Assembly (NCBI RefSeq): GCF_005943945.1
Contig: NZ_CP040710.1
Location: 3,331,501 to 3,395,500 of the forward strand
DNA: 64,000 nt
DNA from: Aggregatimonas sangjinii
GTDB lineage: Bacteria; Bacteroidota; Bacteroidia; Flavobacteriales; Flavobacteriaceae
Direction: 5' to 3'
The notes under the pieces are model-generated. The model was not told where the DNA came from. It ran no database searches and saw only the letters and a program-made list of their open reading frames with translations. Position numbers and translations under genes: made by a program. This document shows, piece by piece, positions 16,999-26,027 of the stretch. How positions within the stretch are numbered: the first letter of the stretch is position 1; the number at the start of each line of letters is the position of its first letter.

Positions 16999-18022
16999 AC
17001 TGTGCAGCAGGGCAATAGCAGTCGTATTTGCGTTCCGACTGGCCAAAATCATACCCCAGTGTAATTTGGTGAAAACCGCCATTATCTATAATGGCCGAAC
17101 CCGACTGATAAGAATAGTTGTAGGACACCAAAAAGTTCTTTATGTTCGCGCCGATAATAGGCGTAAAAAGCTGTAGTTTTTGCTCTCCGAAATTATCGCC
17201 ATCGATAAATTGGGCGCCGTCAAAACTTCTTCGATACGAGATACCGCCCCAAATTCTTCCGAACGATACATCGCGATACGCCTTCATATTGATATCTATG
17301 GTTTTCTCCTTGGTCCACTCGGTCAGTTGAAATAACAACGAGGGTTCGTATTGCCACACATTTCGCCCGAAAATATAACCAGCGGAAACCAAGTACCTTC
17401 TTAGATTGTCGATAGCCGGTACATTATCAGGGTTGTTTCGGTTCACGCGATACAAGTTGCGTTCAGAACCCGTTAGGAGATTCGTAATTGCGAAATGGGA
17501 ATAGAACTCCATTTTGTTATACGACATACCAAAATCAACATTGTAGTAACCTGCATTGATAGTACCATTACCAACAGCGCCATCGGGAACGCCCCCAGGA
17601 GAAACAAATTCGCTCTCGTCCAGTCTGCTCTGTAAATAGGTTGGACTCAGCCCAAAAGAGAGCTGGTTCAAATACCTATCATCGCCTCCTAATTTAAGGT
17701 GGTGGGCATAGGTTACTTTCACACCCGATTGGGAATGATAGCCATTCGCATCATTAAAAACCTGAATACCAAAACCGCTATTGCTGTCACCCGCTCTCAT
17801 GTGAAAATTGGCGGTCTGCAAGTTCGGTGCATCCTGCACATCAAACCATTGCTTTCTTGCCGTAACCCTAATTTTGGCCCCTTCGCCGATTCCGGCCATC
17901 GACGGATAAACCAAATAATAGTTATCGGCCAAATAGTCGAAATATACAGGAATACCCTCTTGGGAAAAGGAGAGGTGGCTAAAGGTAAAAATTGATAAGA
18001 CGATTAAAAGGCGCTGTATCAT
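16997..18022 (-). CDS. Second PorP/SprF-family type IX secretion protein (orphan)
   Basis: A 341-residue outer-membrane barrel of the PorP/SprF family. Start at MIQRLLIVLSIFTF gives a clean signal peptide ending at LSFSQ; the reading frame extends 20 codons upstream without adding anything. The family's N-terminal pattern appears as YFDYLADNYYLVYPSMAGIG rather than the usual QYMFNxxxxNPAYAG. It ends in KYDCYCPAAQ with two cysteines close together. Unlike the copy at 4380 it has no adhesin or PorE gene beside it, so its cargo is not suggested by context. It is divergent from nfu. Confidence 0.85.
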   Translation of the reverse strand: MIQRLLIVLSIFTFSHLSFSQEGIPVYFDYLADNYYLVYPSMAGIGEGAKIRVTARKQWFDVQDAPNLQTANFHMRAGDSNSGFGIQVFNDANGYHSQSGVKVTYAHHLKLGGDDRYLNQLSFGLSPTYLQSRLDESEFVSPGGVPDGAVGNGTINAGYYNVDFGMSYNKMEFYSHFAITNLLTGSERNLYRVNRNNPDNVPAIDNLRRYLVSAGYIFGRNVWQYEPSLLFQLTEWTKEKTIDINMKAYRDVSFGRIWGGISYRRSFDGAQFIDGDNFGEQKLQLFTPIIGANIKNFLVSYNYSYQSGSAIIDNGGFHQITLGYDFGQSERKYDCYCPAAQ

Positions 18023-18114
18023 AAGGTTGATTGGGAATGAAAAGTAGACTAAATAATACTTATAACGGTTGAAATGCAACATTATTATATACCGCTTACC
18101 ATAGAAAATCGTTG

Positions 18115-18122
18115 TATTTTTG
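18115..18122 (+). promoter_or_regulatory. Candidate -7 box of nfu
   Basis: TATTTTTG fits the TAnnTTTG consensus exactly and ends 15 bp before the nfu start codon. No clear TTG element is found at the expected distance, so support is partial. Confidence 0.4.
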
Positions 18123-18137
18123 CATCAAATAGGCATT

Positions 18138-19040
18138 ATGAAAGAGTTTTCCATTACAGTTATCGAAACCAACAATCCGGCGATTTTGAAATTTGAGGCG
18201 AATCATTTTCTTGTGCAGCATCAAAACTTCGAATTCAAAAATATAGACGAAGCCAAGAATTCCCCTTTGGCGCAGCAATTGTTCTATCTGCCCTTTGTGA
18301 AAACCGTATATATCTCCAGCAATTTTATCGCCATCGAGCGCTATGATATTGTCGATTGGAAGGATGTAAAAGACGAAGTGGCCCAACAGCTGGTAGAATA
18401 TCTTAACACCGACGCCCCAATCGTAATCCAGGAAGATGCGACTGCAAAGGTAGCGGTAAGCGTATATGCCGAGGTGACACCCAATCCCGCGGTAATGAAA
18501 TTCGTTGCGAGTCGGAAAATCGTACCCGCCACGCTAGAATACAAGAATATTGATGAAGCCAAAGACTCCGAATTGGCCAAGGAACTCTTCCATTTCCCCT
18601 TTGTAAAAGAGGTTTTTATGGACGAGAATTACGTATCGGTCACCAAATTCGATGTGGCCGAATGGGACGACATCACGCTCCCGTTGCGTGAACATATCCG
18701 CGATTTTATAGCTGCGGGAAAAGAAGTCGCTTCGACACGCAGTATCGTTCAAAAATCCAAAGAAGCCCCAGCCCAAAAATTGCAGGACGAACATCTTGAC
18801 GATACGTCAAAACAAATTATAGACATCCTAGAGGAATATGTAAAACCGGCCGTTGCCAGTGATGGTGGTAACATTCTATTTCAATCCTATACCGAAGATA
18901 CCAAGACTGTAAACGTAATTTTACAAGGCGCCTGTAGCGGATGCCCTTCTTCAACATTCACGCTCAAAAACGGCATCGAAACAATGCTCAAGAACATGAT
19001 GGGCGACAAAGTCAATGAAGTGGTAGCACTCAATGGGTAA
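18138..19040 (+). CDS. Nfu-type iron-sulfur cluster carrier with two N-terminal domains
   Basis: A 300-residue scaffold or carrier for Fe-S clusters. Two tandem Nfu_N domains (about 2-87 and 105-190) share the pattern NIDEAK(N/D)S.LA..LF..PFVK. A C-terminal NifU domain (about 215-300) follows, with the cluster ligands Cys266 and Cys269 in GACSGCPSS. One Nfu_N domain is usual in many bacteria; a doubled one is typical of Bacteroidetes. The start at MKEFSITVIE (18138) is preferred over 18120, because a promoter-like TATTTTTG spans 18115-18122. Dodecin follows 127 bp later. Confidence 0.92.
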   Translation: MKEFSITVIETNNPAILKFEANHFLVQHQNFEFKNIDEAKNSPLAQQLFYLPFVKTVYISSNFIAIERYDIVDWKDVKDEVAQQLVEYLNTDAPIVIQEDATAKVAVSVYAEVTPNPAVMKFVASRKIVPATLEYKNIDEAKDSELAKELFHFPFVKEVFMDENYVSVTKFDVAEWDDITLPLREHIRDFIAAGKEVASTRSIVQKSKEAPAQKLQDEHLDDTSKQIIDILEEYVKPAVASDGGNILFQSYTEDTKTVNVILQGACSGCPSSTFTLKNGIETMLKNMMGDKVNEVVALNG

Positions 19041-19167
19041 ATCTCAAATGTTGGAAATAGCGACCGAATGTTAACGCTTTTCAGATGAAAGCTTGCGCAA
19101 TCGCGATAAGTCCTTTCGATTATGCCCTCAAATCAGTATATTGGGATATAATCAAAAATCTATAATT

Positions 19168-19368
19168 ATGGCAGTTTTAAAAGTTATCGAAATTTTAGCG
19201 AATTCTGACAAAAGTTGGGAAGACGCTACTAAAAAAGCAGTATCGCATGCATCAAAGTCGGTCAAAAATATCCGTTCCGTATATATCAAAGAACAGAGTG
19301 CCGGTGTTAAAGATGGCGAAGTAACCGAATTCAGGGTGAACGTTAAAATTACCTTCGAAGTTAAATAA
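19168..19368 (+). CDS. Dodecin, flavin-storage protein
   Basis: A 66-residue dodecin started at MAVLKVIEILANS; 25 extra upstream codons in the same frame are unlike the family. Dodecins assemble as dodecamers that bind and buffer flavins. The conserved Trp that stacks on flavin is present in SDKSWEDATKKAV, and VKNIRSVYIKEQSA plus FRVNVKITFEVK match the second and third strands. A strong terminator follows at 19391. Confidence 0.95.
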   Translation: MAVLKVIEILANSDKSWEDATKKAVSHASKSVKNIRSVYIKEQSAGVKDGEVTEFRVNVKITFEVK

Positions 19369-19390
19369 GCTCGAAAAACTATATTTTGAC

Positions 19391-19420
19391 AGCGCTACGA
19401 AATCGTGGCGCTTTTTTTTT
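19391..19420 (+). terminator. Rho-independent terminator after dodecin
   Basis: AGCGCTACG and CGTGGCGCT form a 9-bp stem with one G-U pair and an AAAT loop, followed by nine or more T residues. It lies 23 bp after the dodecin stop. Confidence 0.9.
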
Positions 19421-19573
19421 AAACTCCATTCGTCCGCTTCATTAAATATTCTTCCCAGATTCAATAGAAATTTGCCTGGATTCACCTATATTTTTACTTA
19501 GGCTACAGCATTGTGTCTGTTGTCCCCTATTCTTTTCGGTATAGCCCCTAAAATCCCTAAACACAATAAAACA

Positions 19574-21622
19574 ATGTCCCATACATTCACGAACGACCTC
19601 ATTCATGAAACCAGCCCTTATCTTTTACAACATGCCCACAATCCCGTTAATTGGGAAGCTTGGCAGCCAGAAGTACTGCAACGTGCAAAAAAGGAAAACA
19701 AGCTACTATTGATCAGCATCGGTTATGCGGCCTGCCACTGGTGCCACGTGATGGAACATGAATGTTTTGAGGACGAAGCCGTCGCCCAGGTCATGAACAC
19801 CCATTTCATTAATATTAAAATCGATCGGGAAGAACGCCCGGATATTGACCATATTTATATGGATGCGCTTCAACTCATGACCGGAAGTGGAGGCTGGCCC
19901 CTGAATATTGTCGCACTCCCCGATGGCAGACCCTTTTGGGGTGCAACCTATGTGCAAAAAGACAATTGGACAAAGGTTTTGGAACAACTCTCTAAGACCT
20001 ATCAGGAAGAGCCTATTAAGGTTAGGGAATATGCCGAGAATTTGGCCAACGGCATCAAACAGGTCAATTTGATTCCCGCTAAGCCGGACAATACAATCTT
20101 GACCACCAAGCAACTCGAAAAAGTCATTGCAGATTGGTCGAAATACTTCGATACCTTTTTAGGAGGTTATAAACGCGCACCCAAGTTTATGATGCCCGTA
20201 AACCTGAATTTTCTCTTGCACTATAGTACCGCTACAAATGATGAAAGCGTCCTGGAGTACGTAAACACTACTCTTACCCGGATGGCTTGGGGCGGAATTT
20301 TCGATCATGTCGCAGGTGGTTTTTCTCGTTATTCGGTCGACACCAAATGGCATGTACCCCATTTCGAAAAAATGTTATATGATAATGGGCAGCTCGTAAG
20401 CCTGTATTCCCAAGCCTATGCCGCTACTGGAAATGAACTGTACAAAGAGACCGCCGAGCGCACAATCGATTTCGTTCAAAATGAATTGATGAACGAGAAC
20501 AATGGTTTCTATTCTTCCCTCGATGCCGATAGTCTGACACCTGAAGGAAAATTGGAAGAAGGTGCCTATTATGTATGGAAGGAAGAAGCATTGAAAAAAC
20601 TTTTAGGGACTGATTTTCCTGTATTCAAAGACTATTTCAACATTAACGCGTATGGGCATTGGGAACATGGCAATTACGTTTTAATTAGGGATGCATCCCT
20701 AAATGCTCTCGCCATGAAACATGACCTAAAGCCAGAAGAATTGCAAAAAATCATCAATCGTAATCTTGCGCTTCTGGCCACCGAGCGAGAGAAACGGGAA
20801 CGCCCGAGACTGGACGACAAAATACTGACCTCTTGGAATGGGTTGATGCTCAAAGGCCTTACCGATGCCTATCGCTATTTTAGAGATAAGAAGTACGTAG
20901 AGCTTGCCATAAAAAATGCTTTATTTATCGAAAAGAATATGCTTCGGGAAGATGGCTTCTTGTTCCATAATCACAAGAATGGAAAAAGCTCAATCAACGG
21001 GTATCTTGAGGATTACGCCGCTGTAATAGATGCCTACATTGGTTTATATGAGGTCTGTGCCGATGCAAAATGGCTTCACCTCGCCAAGAAGTTGACCGAT
21101 TATTGTCTTGAAAACTTTTTGGATAAAGCGAGTGGGCTCTTCTTTTTCACTTCAAAGAGAGACGATTTCATCATCCGAAGAACTTTAGAAACTACTGATA
21201 ATGTAGTGCCCGCGTCGAACTCGATAATGGCAAAGAACCTGTTTAAACTATCCCGATTCTACTTTGAAAAAGGCTATGAAGAGCAAGCAAGGGAAATGCT
21301 AAGGCACATGCAAGAAAACCTGACCGAAAATGGGCAAAACCATGCCAACTGGTTGCAGTTGAATTTGTTACTGACCCAAGAGTTTTATGAAGTGGCCGTT
21401 GTTGGGGACGCATATGCCGGAAAACTTTCGGACTTACAGAAAACTTACTTGCCCAACGTGATTATGGCCGGTGCCGGCGAGGATAGCAAAATACCCCTTT
21501 TATCCAATCGGTTCATAAACGACCGAACGCTGCTTTATGTCTGCCAACATGGTTCGTGCAAGTTGCCAGTTTCCGAAACATCCGAGGCTTTGGACTCCGT
21601 ATCGATATCGACTGGGCATTAA
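19574..21622 (+). CDS. DUF255 thioredoxin-fold protein (YyaL/SPATA20 family)
   Basis: A 682-residue protein. An N-terminal thioredoxin-like DUF255 domain (about 1-170) begins [21 protein letters not shown] and has the CHWC pair Cys54/Cys57 in [14 protein letters not shown] long alpha/alpha-barrel of six-hairpin glycosidase type follows (about 200-640, with [10 protein letters not shown] and [13 protein letters not shown]). Family members (bacterial YyaL, animal SPATA20) are conserved, but the reaction is not known. Length matches the usual 670-700. The ATG at 19574 is chosen because the family starts a few residues before the NDLI motif. Confidence 0.92.
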   Translation: MSHTFTNDLIHETSPYLLQHAHNPVNWEAWQPEVLQRAKKENKLLLISIGYAACHWCHVMEHECFEDEAVAQVMNTHFINIKIDREERPDIDHIYMDALQLMTGSGGWPLNIVALPDGRPFWGATYVQKDNWTKVLEQLSKTYQEEPIKVREYAENLANGIKQVNLIPAKPDNTILTTKQLEKVIADWSKYFDTFLGGYKRAPKFMMPVNLNFLLHYSTATNDESVLEYVNTTLTRMAWGGIFDHVAGGFSRYSVDTKWHVPHFEKMLYDNGQLVSLYSQAYAATGNELYKETAERTIDFVQNELMNENNGFYSSLDADSLTPEGKLEEGAYYVWKEEALKKLLGTDFPVFKDYFNINAYGHWEHGNYVLIRDASLNALAMKHDLKPEELQKIINRNLALLATEREKRERPRLDDKILTSWNGLMLKGLTDAYRYFRDKKYVELAIKNALFIEKNMLREDGFLFHNHKNGKSSINGYLEDYAAVIDAYIGLYEVCADAKWLHLAKKLTDYCLENFLDKASGLFFFTSKRDDFIIRRTLETTDNVVPASNSIMAKNLFKLSRFYFEKGYEEQAREMLRHMQENLTENGQNHANWLQLNLLLTQEFYEVAVVGDAYAGKLSDLQKTYLPNVIMAGAGEDSKIPLLSNRFINDRTLLYVCQHGSCKLPVSETSEALDSVSISTGH

Positions 21623-21693
21623 CAAATCTTTGCATGTCTAATCTTGTGAAATAATCCTATTTTGGGTAGCTTGCGCCCCATTAAAAAATAGTT

Positions 21694-22515
21694 ATGGATA
21701 AATTGACCAATTACGAAGTACATGTAGAAAATGCCATTAAATGGTTTTGGGACGCGCTCCCTAGTCTGCTTATGGCCTTGGCCATTCTATTTATCGGTAT
21801 CTATGTGGTTCGCTTTATCAACCGAATGGTGAAAAAGTTCTTTGCCAAGAAAGACTACGACCCTGCCCTTGAAACGTTTTTGCAAAGTTTTATCAGCATT
21901 GCGCTCAAGCTTATACTCTTCGTTCTGGTAATTACACAATTGGGTGTACAATCCTCATCTTTGGTGGCCATTGTCGGTGCGGCAGGTCTTGCCATTGGCT
22001 TGGCCTTACAAGGTTCCCTATCCAATTTTGCGGGAGGCGTGCTTATCTTGGTTTTTAAACCTTTTAAGGTAGGAGATTTTATTTCTGCCCAAGGTTTGGA
22101 TGGCACCGTAAGGGAAATTACCATATTTTACACGAAACTGACCACCTTCGGCAATCAGGTCGCCATCATCCCGAACGGGAAACTATCCAACGACAATGTG
22201 GTCAATTACAACATGATGCCCACTCGAAGGGACAATATAAAAGTAGGTATCGGATATGGCTCGAACATCAAGGCCGCAAAAGATATTCTGTTACAAATCT
22301 GCGCGGATAATGAAAACATCCTAAAAGAACCCGTTCCTGAAGTGTATGTTGATGGTCTAGGCGACAGCTCGGTAAACCTTACGCTCCGATTCTGGGCGGA
22401 TGTTACCGTCTTCTGGCCCGCACATTTCTATGTCATCGAGGAGACAAAAAGTCGTTTTGATGCCGCAGGAATCGAGATTCCGTTTCCACAGCGTGATGTT
22501 CATATGAAGAGCTAG
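21694..22515 (+). CDS. mscS: Small-conductance mechanosensitive channel
   Basis: A 273-residue MscS with three N-terminal membrane helices. The pore helix TM3 carries the Gly/Ala pattern VGAAGLAIGLALQGSLSNFAGG (about 94-115), which packs the pore. After it come the beta domain (VGDFISAQGLDGTVREI) and the C-terminal vestibule ending FPQRDVHM. It opens on membrane stretch to release solutes during hypo-osmotic shock. It is monocistronic and convergent with tsaB. Size matches the E. coli protein (286). Confidence 0.95.
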   Translation: MDKLTNYEVHVENAIKWFWDALPSLLMALAILFIGIYVVRFINRMVKKFFAKKDYDPALETFLQSFISIALKLILFVLVITQLGVQSSSLVAIVGAAGLAIGLALQGSLSNFAGGVLILVFKPFKVGDFISAQGLDGTVREITIFYTKLTTFGNQVAIIPNGKLSNDNVVNYNMMPTRRDNIKVGIGYGSNIKAAKDILLQICADNENILKEPVPEVYVDGLGDSSVNLTLRFWADVTVFWPAHFYVIEETKSRFDAAGIEIPFPQRDVHMKS

Positions 22516-22653
22516 ACACCATCAAACGTAAGATTTGAGATGTAAGTGGTGAGGTAATAACCAAGAAAAATACTTCTATTTGACCACTCTGGTCTTAGAG
22601 TTCTTGTGCTGTGTTCCAATTAATTCAGGCGCGCATCAAACTTTAAATCGCTA

Positions 22654-23325
22654 TTACTTCTTTTTCTTCATCACTACGAAATCTTTGAGATAGTAAGGTT
22701 CGAAGTAGGCAACATTTTCGAATTGTTTTTTACTGAATTTCTGATGGGAGAGGGTCGCCATTTGCCTAGCGGAAGGTACTACATTCGTATCGAAGGTAGT
22801 GTTGTGCGATAAAAACTCCTTACATTTTTCAGAGCCGCTTCCCAAAAGCAGCACTTTACCATTTCTAGAAAATTCCTGAAACGAATGTGCATCGATAATC
22901 TCGGCTTTTGTTGGCCGTACTTCTTTCAATTCGCCGTCGAATACACAGGAATATACTTCCATGCGGCGGGCATCCAATAGCGGGATTATAAAATCCACCT
23001 CGGCTTCCCTTGCTTGAAATGCCATGCTTTGTAAGGTGGGAACGGAAATGAGCGGAATATCCAATGAAAAACAGAGCCCTTTGGCTGCCGAAACCCCGAT
23101 TCGAAGCCCGGTATAGGAACCTGGACCCTTACTCACGGCAATCGCATCGAGATTCGCCAAAGATACGGAAGCCTGTTCCAGCACTTCTTGAATAAAGACA
23201 TGTAATTGTTCGGAGTGGGAGTAATTGGGCGTATCGTGCTCCTTAATTGCCAATAACCCACCATCTTTGGCCACACTTACCGAACAATTCGTAGTCGCCG
23301 TTTCCAAGTTTAGAATCAATCCCAT
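22654..23325 (-). CDS. tsaB: tRNA threonylcarbamoyladenosine biosynthesis protein TsaB
   Basis: A 223-residue ASKHA-fold protein that pairs with TsaD (and TsaE) to make t6A37 in ANN-decoding tRNAs. It starts ILNLETATTNCSVSV and has the family's conserved SKGPGSYTGLRIGVSAAKGL (about 65-84). The C-terminal part is short and ends in lysines. It is the only gene between the tolC terminator and the convergent mscS gene, so it has its own promoter (box at 23334-23341). Confidence 0.95.
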   Translation of the reverse strand: MGLILNLETATTNCSVSVAKDGGLLAIKEHDTPNYSHSEQLHVFIQEVLEQASVSLANLDAIAVSKGPGSYTGLRIGVSAAKGLCFSLDIPLISVPTLQSMAFQAREAEVDFIIPLLDARRMEVYSCVFDGELKEVRPTKAEIIDAHSFQEFSRNGKVLLLGSGSEKCKEFLSHNTTFDTNVVPSARQMATLSHQKFSKKQFENVAYFEPYYLKDFVVMKKKK

Positions 23326-23333
23326 ATCGGCGG

Positions 23334-23341
23334 CAAAGATA
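23334..23341 (-). promoter_or_regulatory. Candidate -7 box of tsaB
   Basis: On the reverse strand TATCTTTG matches TAnnTTTG and lies 8 bp before the tsaB start codon. The -33 element is not clear. Confidence 0.4.
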
Positions 23342-23360
23342 TTCCTATTATCAATAAACT

Positions 23361-23396
23361 AAAAAGACCCGGGCGTTTTTCCATTGCGCGCGGGTC
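23361..23396 (-). terminator. Terminator of the export operon, after tolC
   Basis: Read on the reverse strand, GACCCGCGCG (23396-23387) pairs with CGCCCGGGTC (23375-23366) with one mismatch, followed by TTTTTAG. It closes the ATPase-permease-adaptor-tolC transcript before tsaB begins. Confidence 0.85.
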
Positions 23397-23418
23397 CTCT
23401 AATAATTTCACAGCTATT

Positions 23419-24768
23419 TTAGTCGAGCTGCAACGGCAAACCAAAATAGAATTCCAATACTTTTAATCGAAAGATATAGTTATACTTCGTGCGAATCACA
23501 TCTGCTTCGGCATTATCTACCTGCGACTGCGCCTGACTAAAATCAAAAGCATTCAATAACCCTACGTCGTACCTTTCTTTTGAATAATTATACGCCAACC
23601 GTCTTGCTTCCAGTGTTTTCATCGCTGCTTCATATGCTTTGGAAAAACTCTTAACATCAACGTAAGCCTGGTTTATATCGGTCTCCAAAGCCAATTTATC
23701 CTGTTCGAACTGTAATTTGGCACGCTCTACCGCGAGCTGAGATCGTTTGATATTGTTTTTCACCGAAAAACCATTGAAAACTGGAATGTTCATCTGCAGC
23801 CCGTATGATATCCCATCGTTCAACCAAAGTTGGTCCTGAAAGCTCTCCCGAAAGAGCATCCCGGTAACATTGTCAAAACGTTCTTGATCGGAATAGCGCG
23901 TGTTGTAATTGAAAAAAGCACCTAAAGTCGGGTATCTGGCTCCTTTGGAAATAGCGAGATCTTTCACCGCCAAATCGATATTGGATTGCGAAAATTTGAT
24001 ATCGTTTCGAAACGTCAAGGCCTCCGCGAAAATTTCCTCTGCCGACTTGTTCACGATATCGGAAGGTGGAATCTCAAAGTCTTCATCCACTACATCAAAA
24101 TTGGCGTAATCGGTTATTTGTAACAATTGCGCTAGGTTTATGCGCGAAATCAACACAAGGTTTTCGGTATTTACAATCTGCTGTTCAATGCCCGCGGCAG
24201 TAGCCTCTACTTGCAACAAATCACCTTTGGGCAAAACTCCTGCATCTACCAATTCCTTTGTTCTTTTTAGGTCCTGTTCGGTTACCGCATATTGCGCTTC
24301 AAAGACTTTTAAACTTTCCTTGTTGGATACGATCTGCAAATAGGCAAGCGCTACTTGAAGTCTGATATCGTCCTTCAAGTCATCTAGGCGATACTGACTG
24401 GCGATAGTATTAATTTTCGCTCGGTTCAACCGATGAATATTTCTAAGCCCGTCGAACAGTGTCACCGCTGATGTCAGTCCGCCCGATCCGGTGATAATCG
24501 TCGTAGTTACCGGTTCCTGAGTGGTCGGGTCAAAAGATAGCCCCGTGTTTCCTGAGGTGCTGATAGAGCCGTTCAAATTGGGTAAAAAAGCACCTATGGC
24601 ATCCGATTTATCGATTTGCGTACTAAGCAAGTCTATTTCGAACTGTTCAATGGTTAGGTTATTTTCTACCGCATAGGCGACACATTCTTCGAGCGTCCAC
24701 TTTTTTTGTTGTGCCGATAGCATTCCCAAGGAAAATACCGCCAACAGAGCCGTTAGTTTAAAATTCAT
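23419..24768 (-). CDS. TolC-family outer-membrane efflux protein
   Basis: A 449-residue TolC-like protein with signal peptide (to LSAQ). It has two repeats of long helices with barrel strands: KWTLEECVAYAVENNLTIEQ opens the first, and LAVERAKLQFEQDKLALETDINQAYVDV lies in the second. It forms the outer-membrane exit duct for the adaptor and ABC genes just upstream and is the last gene of the operon. The substrate is unknown; such systems export peptides, lipids or drugs. Confidence 0.93.
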   Translation of the reverse strand: MNFKLTALLAVFSLGMLSAQQKKWTLEECVAYAVENNLTIEQFEIDLLSTQIDKSDAIGAFLPNLNGSISTSGNTGLSFDPTTQEPVTTTIITGSGGLTSAVTLFDGLRNIHRLNRAKINTIASQYRLDDLKDDIRLQVALAYLQIVSNKESLKVFEAQYAVTEQDLKRTKELVDAGVLPKGDLLQVEATAAGIEQQIVNTENLVLISRINLAQLLQITDYANFDVVDEDFEIPPSDIVNKSAEEIFAEALTFRNDIKFSQSNIDLAVKDLAISKGARYPTLGAFFNYNTRYSDQERFDNVTGMLFRESFQDQLWLNDGISYGLQMNIPVFNGFSVKNNIKRSQLAVERAKLQFEQDKLALETDINQAYVDVKSFSKAYEAAMKTLEARRLAYNYSKERYDVGLLNAFDFSQAQSQVDNAEADVIRTKYNYIFRLKVLEFYFGLPLQLD

Positions 24769-24800
24769 TGTATTGATTTTATGATTTTGATTGATGTCTA

Positions 24801-25961
24801 TTATTCGTCTTCGTCGGCCGCTTCCCCGCCTTCTTCACCTTCTTCCTCACCCTTTTTGATCGGTTCGGTCTTGTTCCATTGTTTTATGTTGTCCTCCTCC
24901 GTTAATCCGGAAACAATTTCAATGTTGACCCCGTCGGAAATACCCACTTCAATATCCCTACGTTCGAACTTTTGCTCGCTCTCAGCCCCGACAGCGACCT
25001 CAACATAGGGTTTGTTCGTCTTTTTATCGAATTGCAATAAGGCTTCGGAAATAACAAGAATATCATCTTTCTTTTCCAAGACTATGGATGCATTGGCACT
25101 GTAACCCGCACGGATAAATACATCGTCCTTGGTCTCAACATCACCCTCGATCCTAAATTGAACGGCCCCGGTTTCCTCCAACCCTTTTGGAGCGATAAAT
25201 TTTAGTTTGGCATCCAATTCTTGCCCTTCAATCGCCCCCAGGCTAATTTTTAAAGGGATACCCACCTTTAGTTTACCTACTTCTCCCTCGTCTACCTTGC
25301 CTTCAAAAATCATTTTGGTGAGGTCGGCAATCGATGCGATGGTGGTACCATCGTTGAAGTTGTTGCTTTGTATGACCTGATCTCCCTCTTCTACCGGAAT
25401 CTCTAGAATGGTCCCCGCCACCGTTGCACGTATATTCGTATTTGCCGAAGCCGAACCGCCCGCAGAACCCTTTCGAATAATTTGATAGTCCGCTTGGGCG
25501 TTGGACAATTCCTGCTTTGCCTGATCTATTTGCAATTGTAGGTTATTGAAATCTTGGCTCGATATGACCCCTTTGTCGAACAAGGACTTGTTTCTATTGT
25601 ATTCGATGGTGATATTGTTCAGGGCGATTTCGGCATTTCGTACTCGCCCACGCGCCGAGTTCAAGGCTTGTTCATTAGGAACGATTTTAATCTTAGCGAT
25701 CAAATCCCCTGCTTTGACCTCAGCACCCTCCTCCAAGTATATTTTTTCGATGATACCGGAAATTTGGGGCTTGATCTCAACCTCGTCCTCCGGAATAACC
25801 TTACCCGTTGCTACTGTTTTCTTTTCGATACTTGAAATAAACGGTTTTTGCGTTTCATAGGTAATCACCGATTTACTGTTCGATTTTATGAAAAATACCG
25901 CCGCCCAGAGTGCGGCTATTACCAATACTGCTATTAAAACATATTTAACATACTTGTTCAT
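24801..25961 (-). CDS. Periplasmic adaptor (MacA/HlyD family), first copy
   Basis: A 386-residue membrane-fusion protein. One N-terminal membrane anchor (about 5-24), lipoyl-type half motifs either side of a coiled coil (about 95-150, QDFNNLQLQIDQAKQELSNAQADYQ), a beta-barrel domain and a membrane-proximal domain. The tail is strongly acidic (EEGEEGGEAADEDE). It links a MacB-like permease to TolC. It is about half identical by eye to the second adaptor at 29319, with the shared blocks VIQSNNFNDGTTIASIADL and MIFEGKVDEGEVGK. Gap to tolC is 32 bp. Confidence 0.93.
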   Translation of the reverse strand: MNKYVKYVLIAVLVIAALWAAVFFIKSNSKSVITYETQKPFISSIEKKTVATGKVIPEDEVEIKPQISGIIEKIYLEEGAEVKAGDLIAKIKIVPNEQALNSARGRVRNAEIALNNITIEYNRNKSLFDKGVISSQDFNNLQLQIDQAKQELSNAQADYQIIRKGSAGGSASANTNIRATVAGTILEIPVEEGDQVIQSNNFNDGTTIASIADLTKMIFEGKVDEGEVGKLKVGIPLKISLGAIEGQELDAKLKFIAPKGLEETGAVQFRIEGDVETKDDVFIRAGYSANASIVLEKKDDILVISEALLQFDKKTNKPYVEVAVGAESEQKFERRDIEVGISDGVNIEIVSGLTEEDNIKQWNKTEPIKKGEEEGEEGGEAADEDE

Positions 25962-26027
25962 TTGTAAGTGTATTTGTTATTTGGTGGTTTAGATTTTTGT
26001 TTCGAATTAGCTCAATACTATTGTTAA

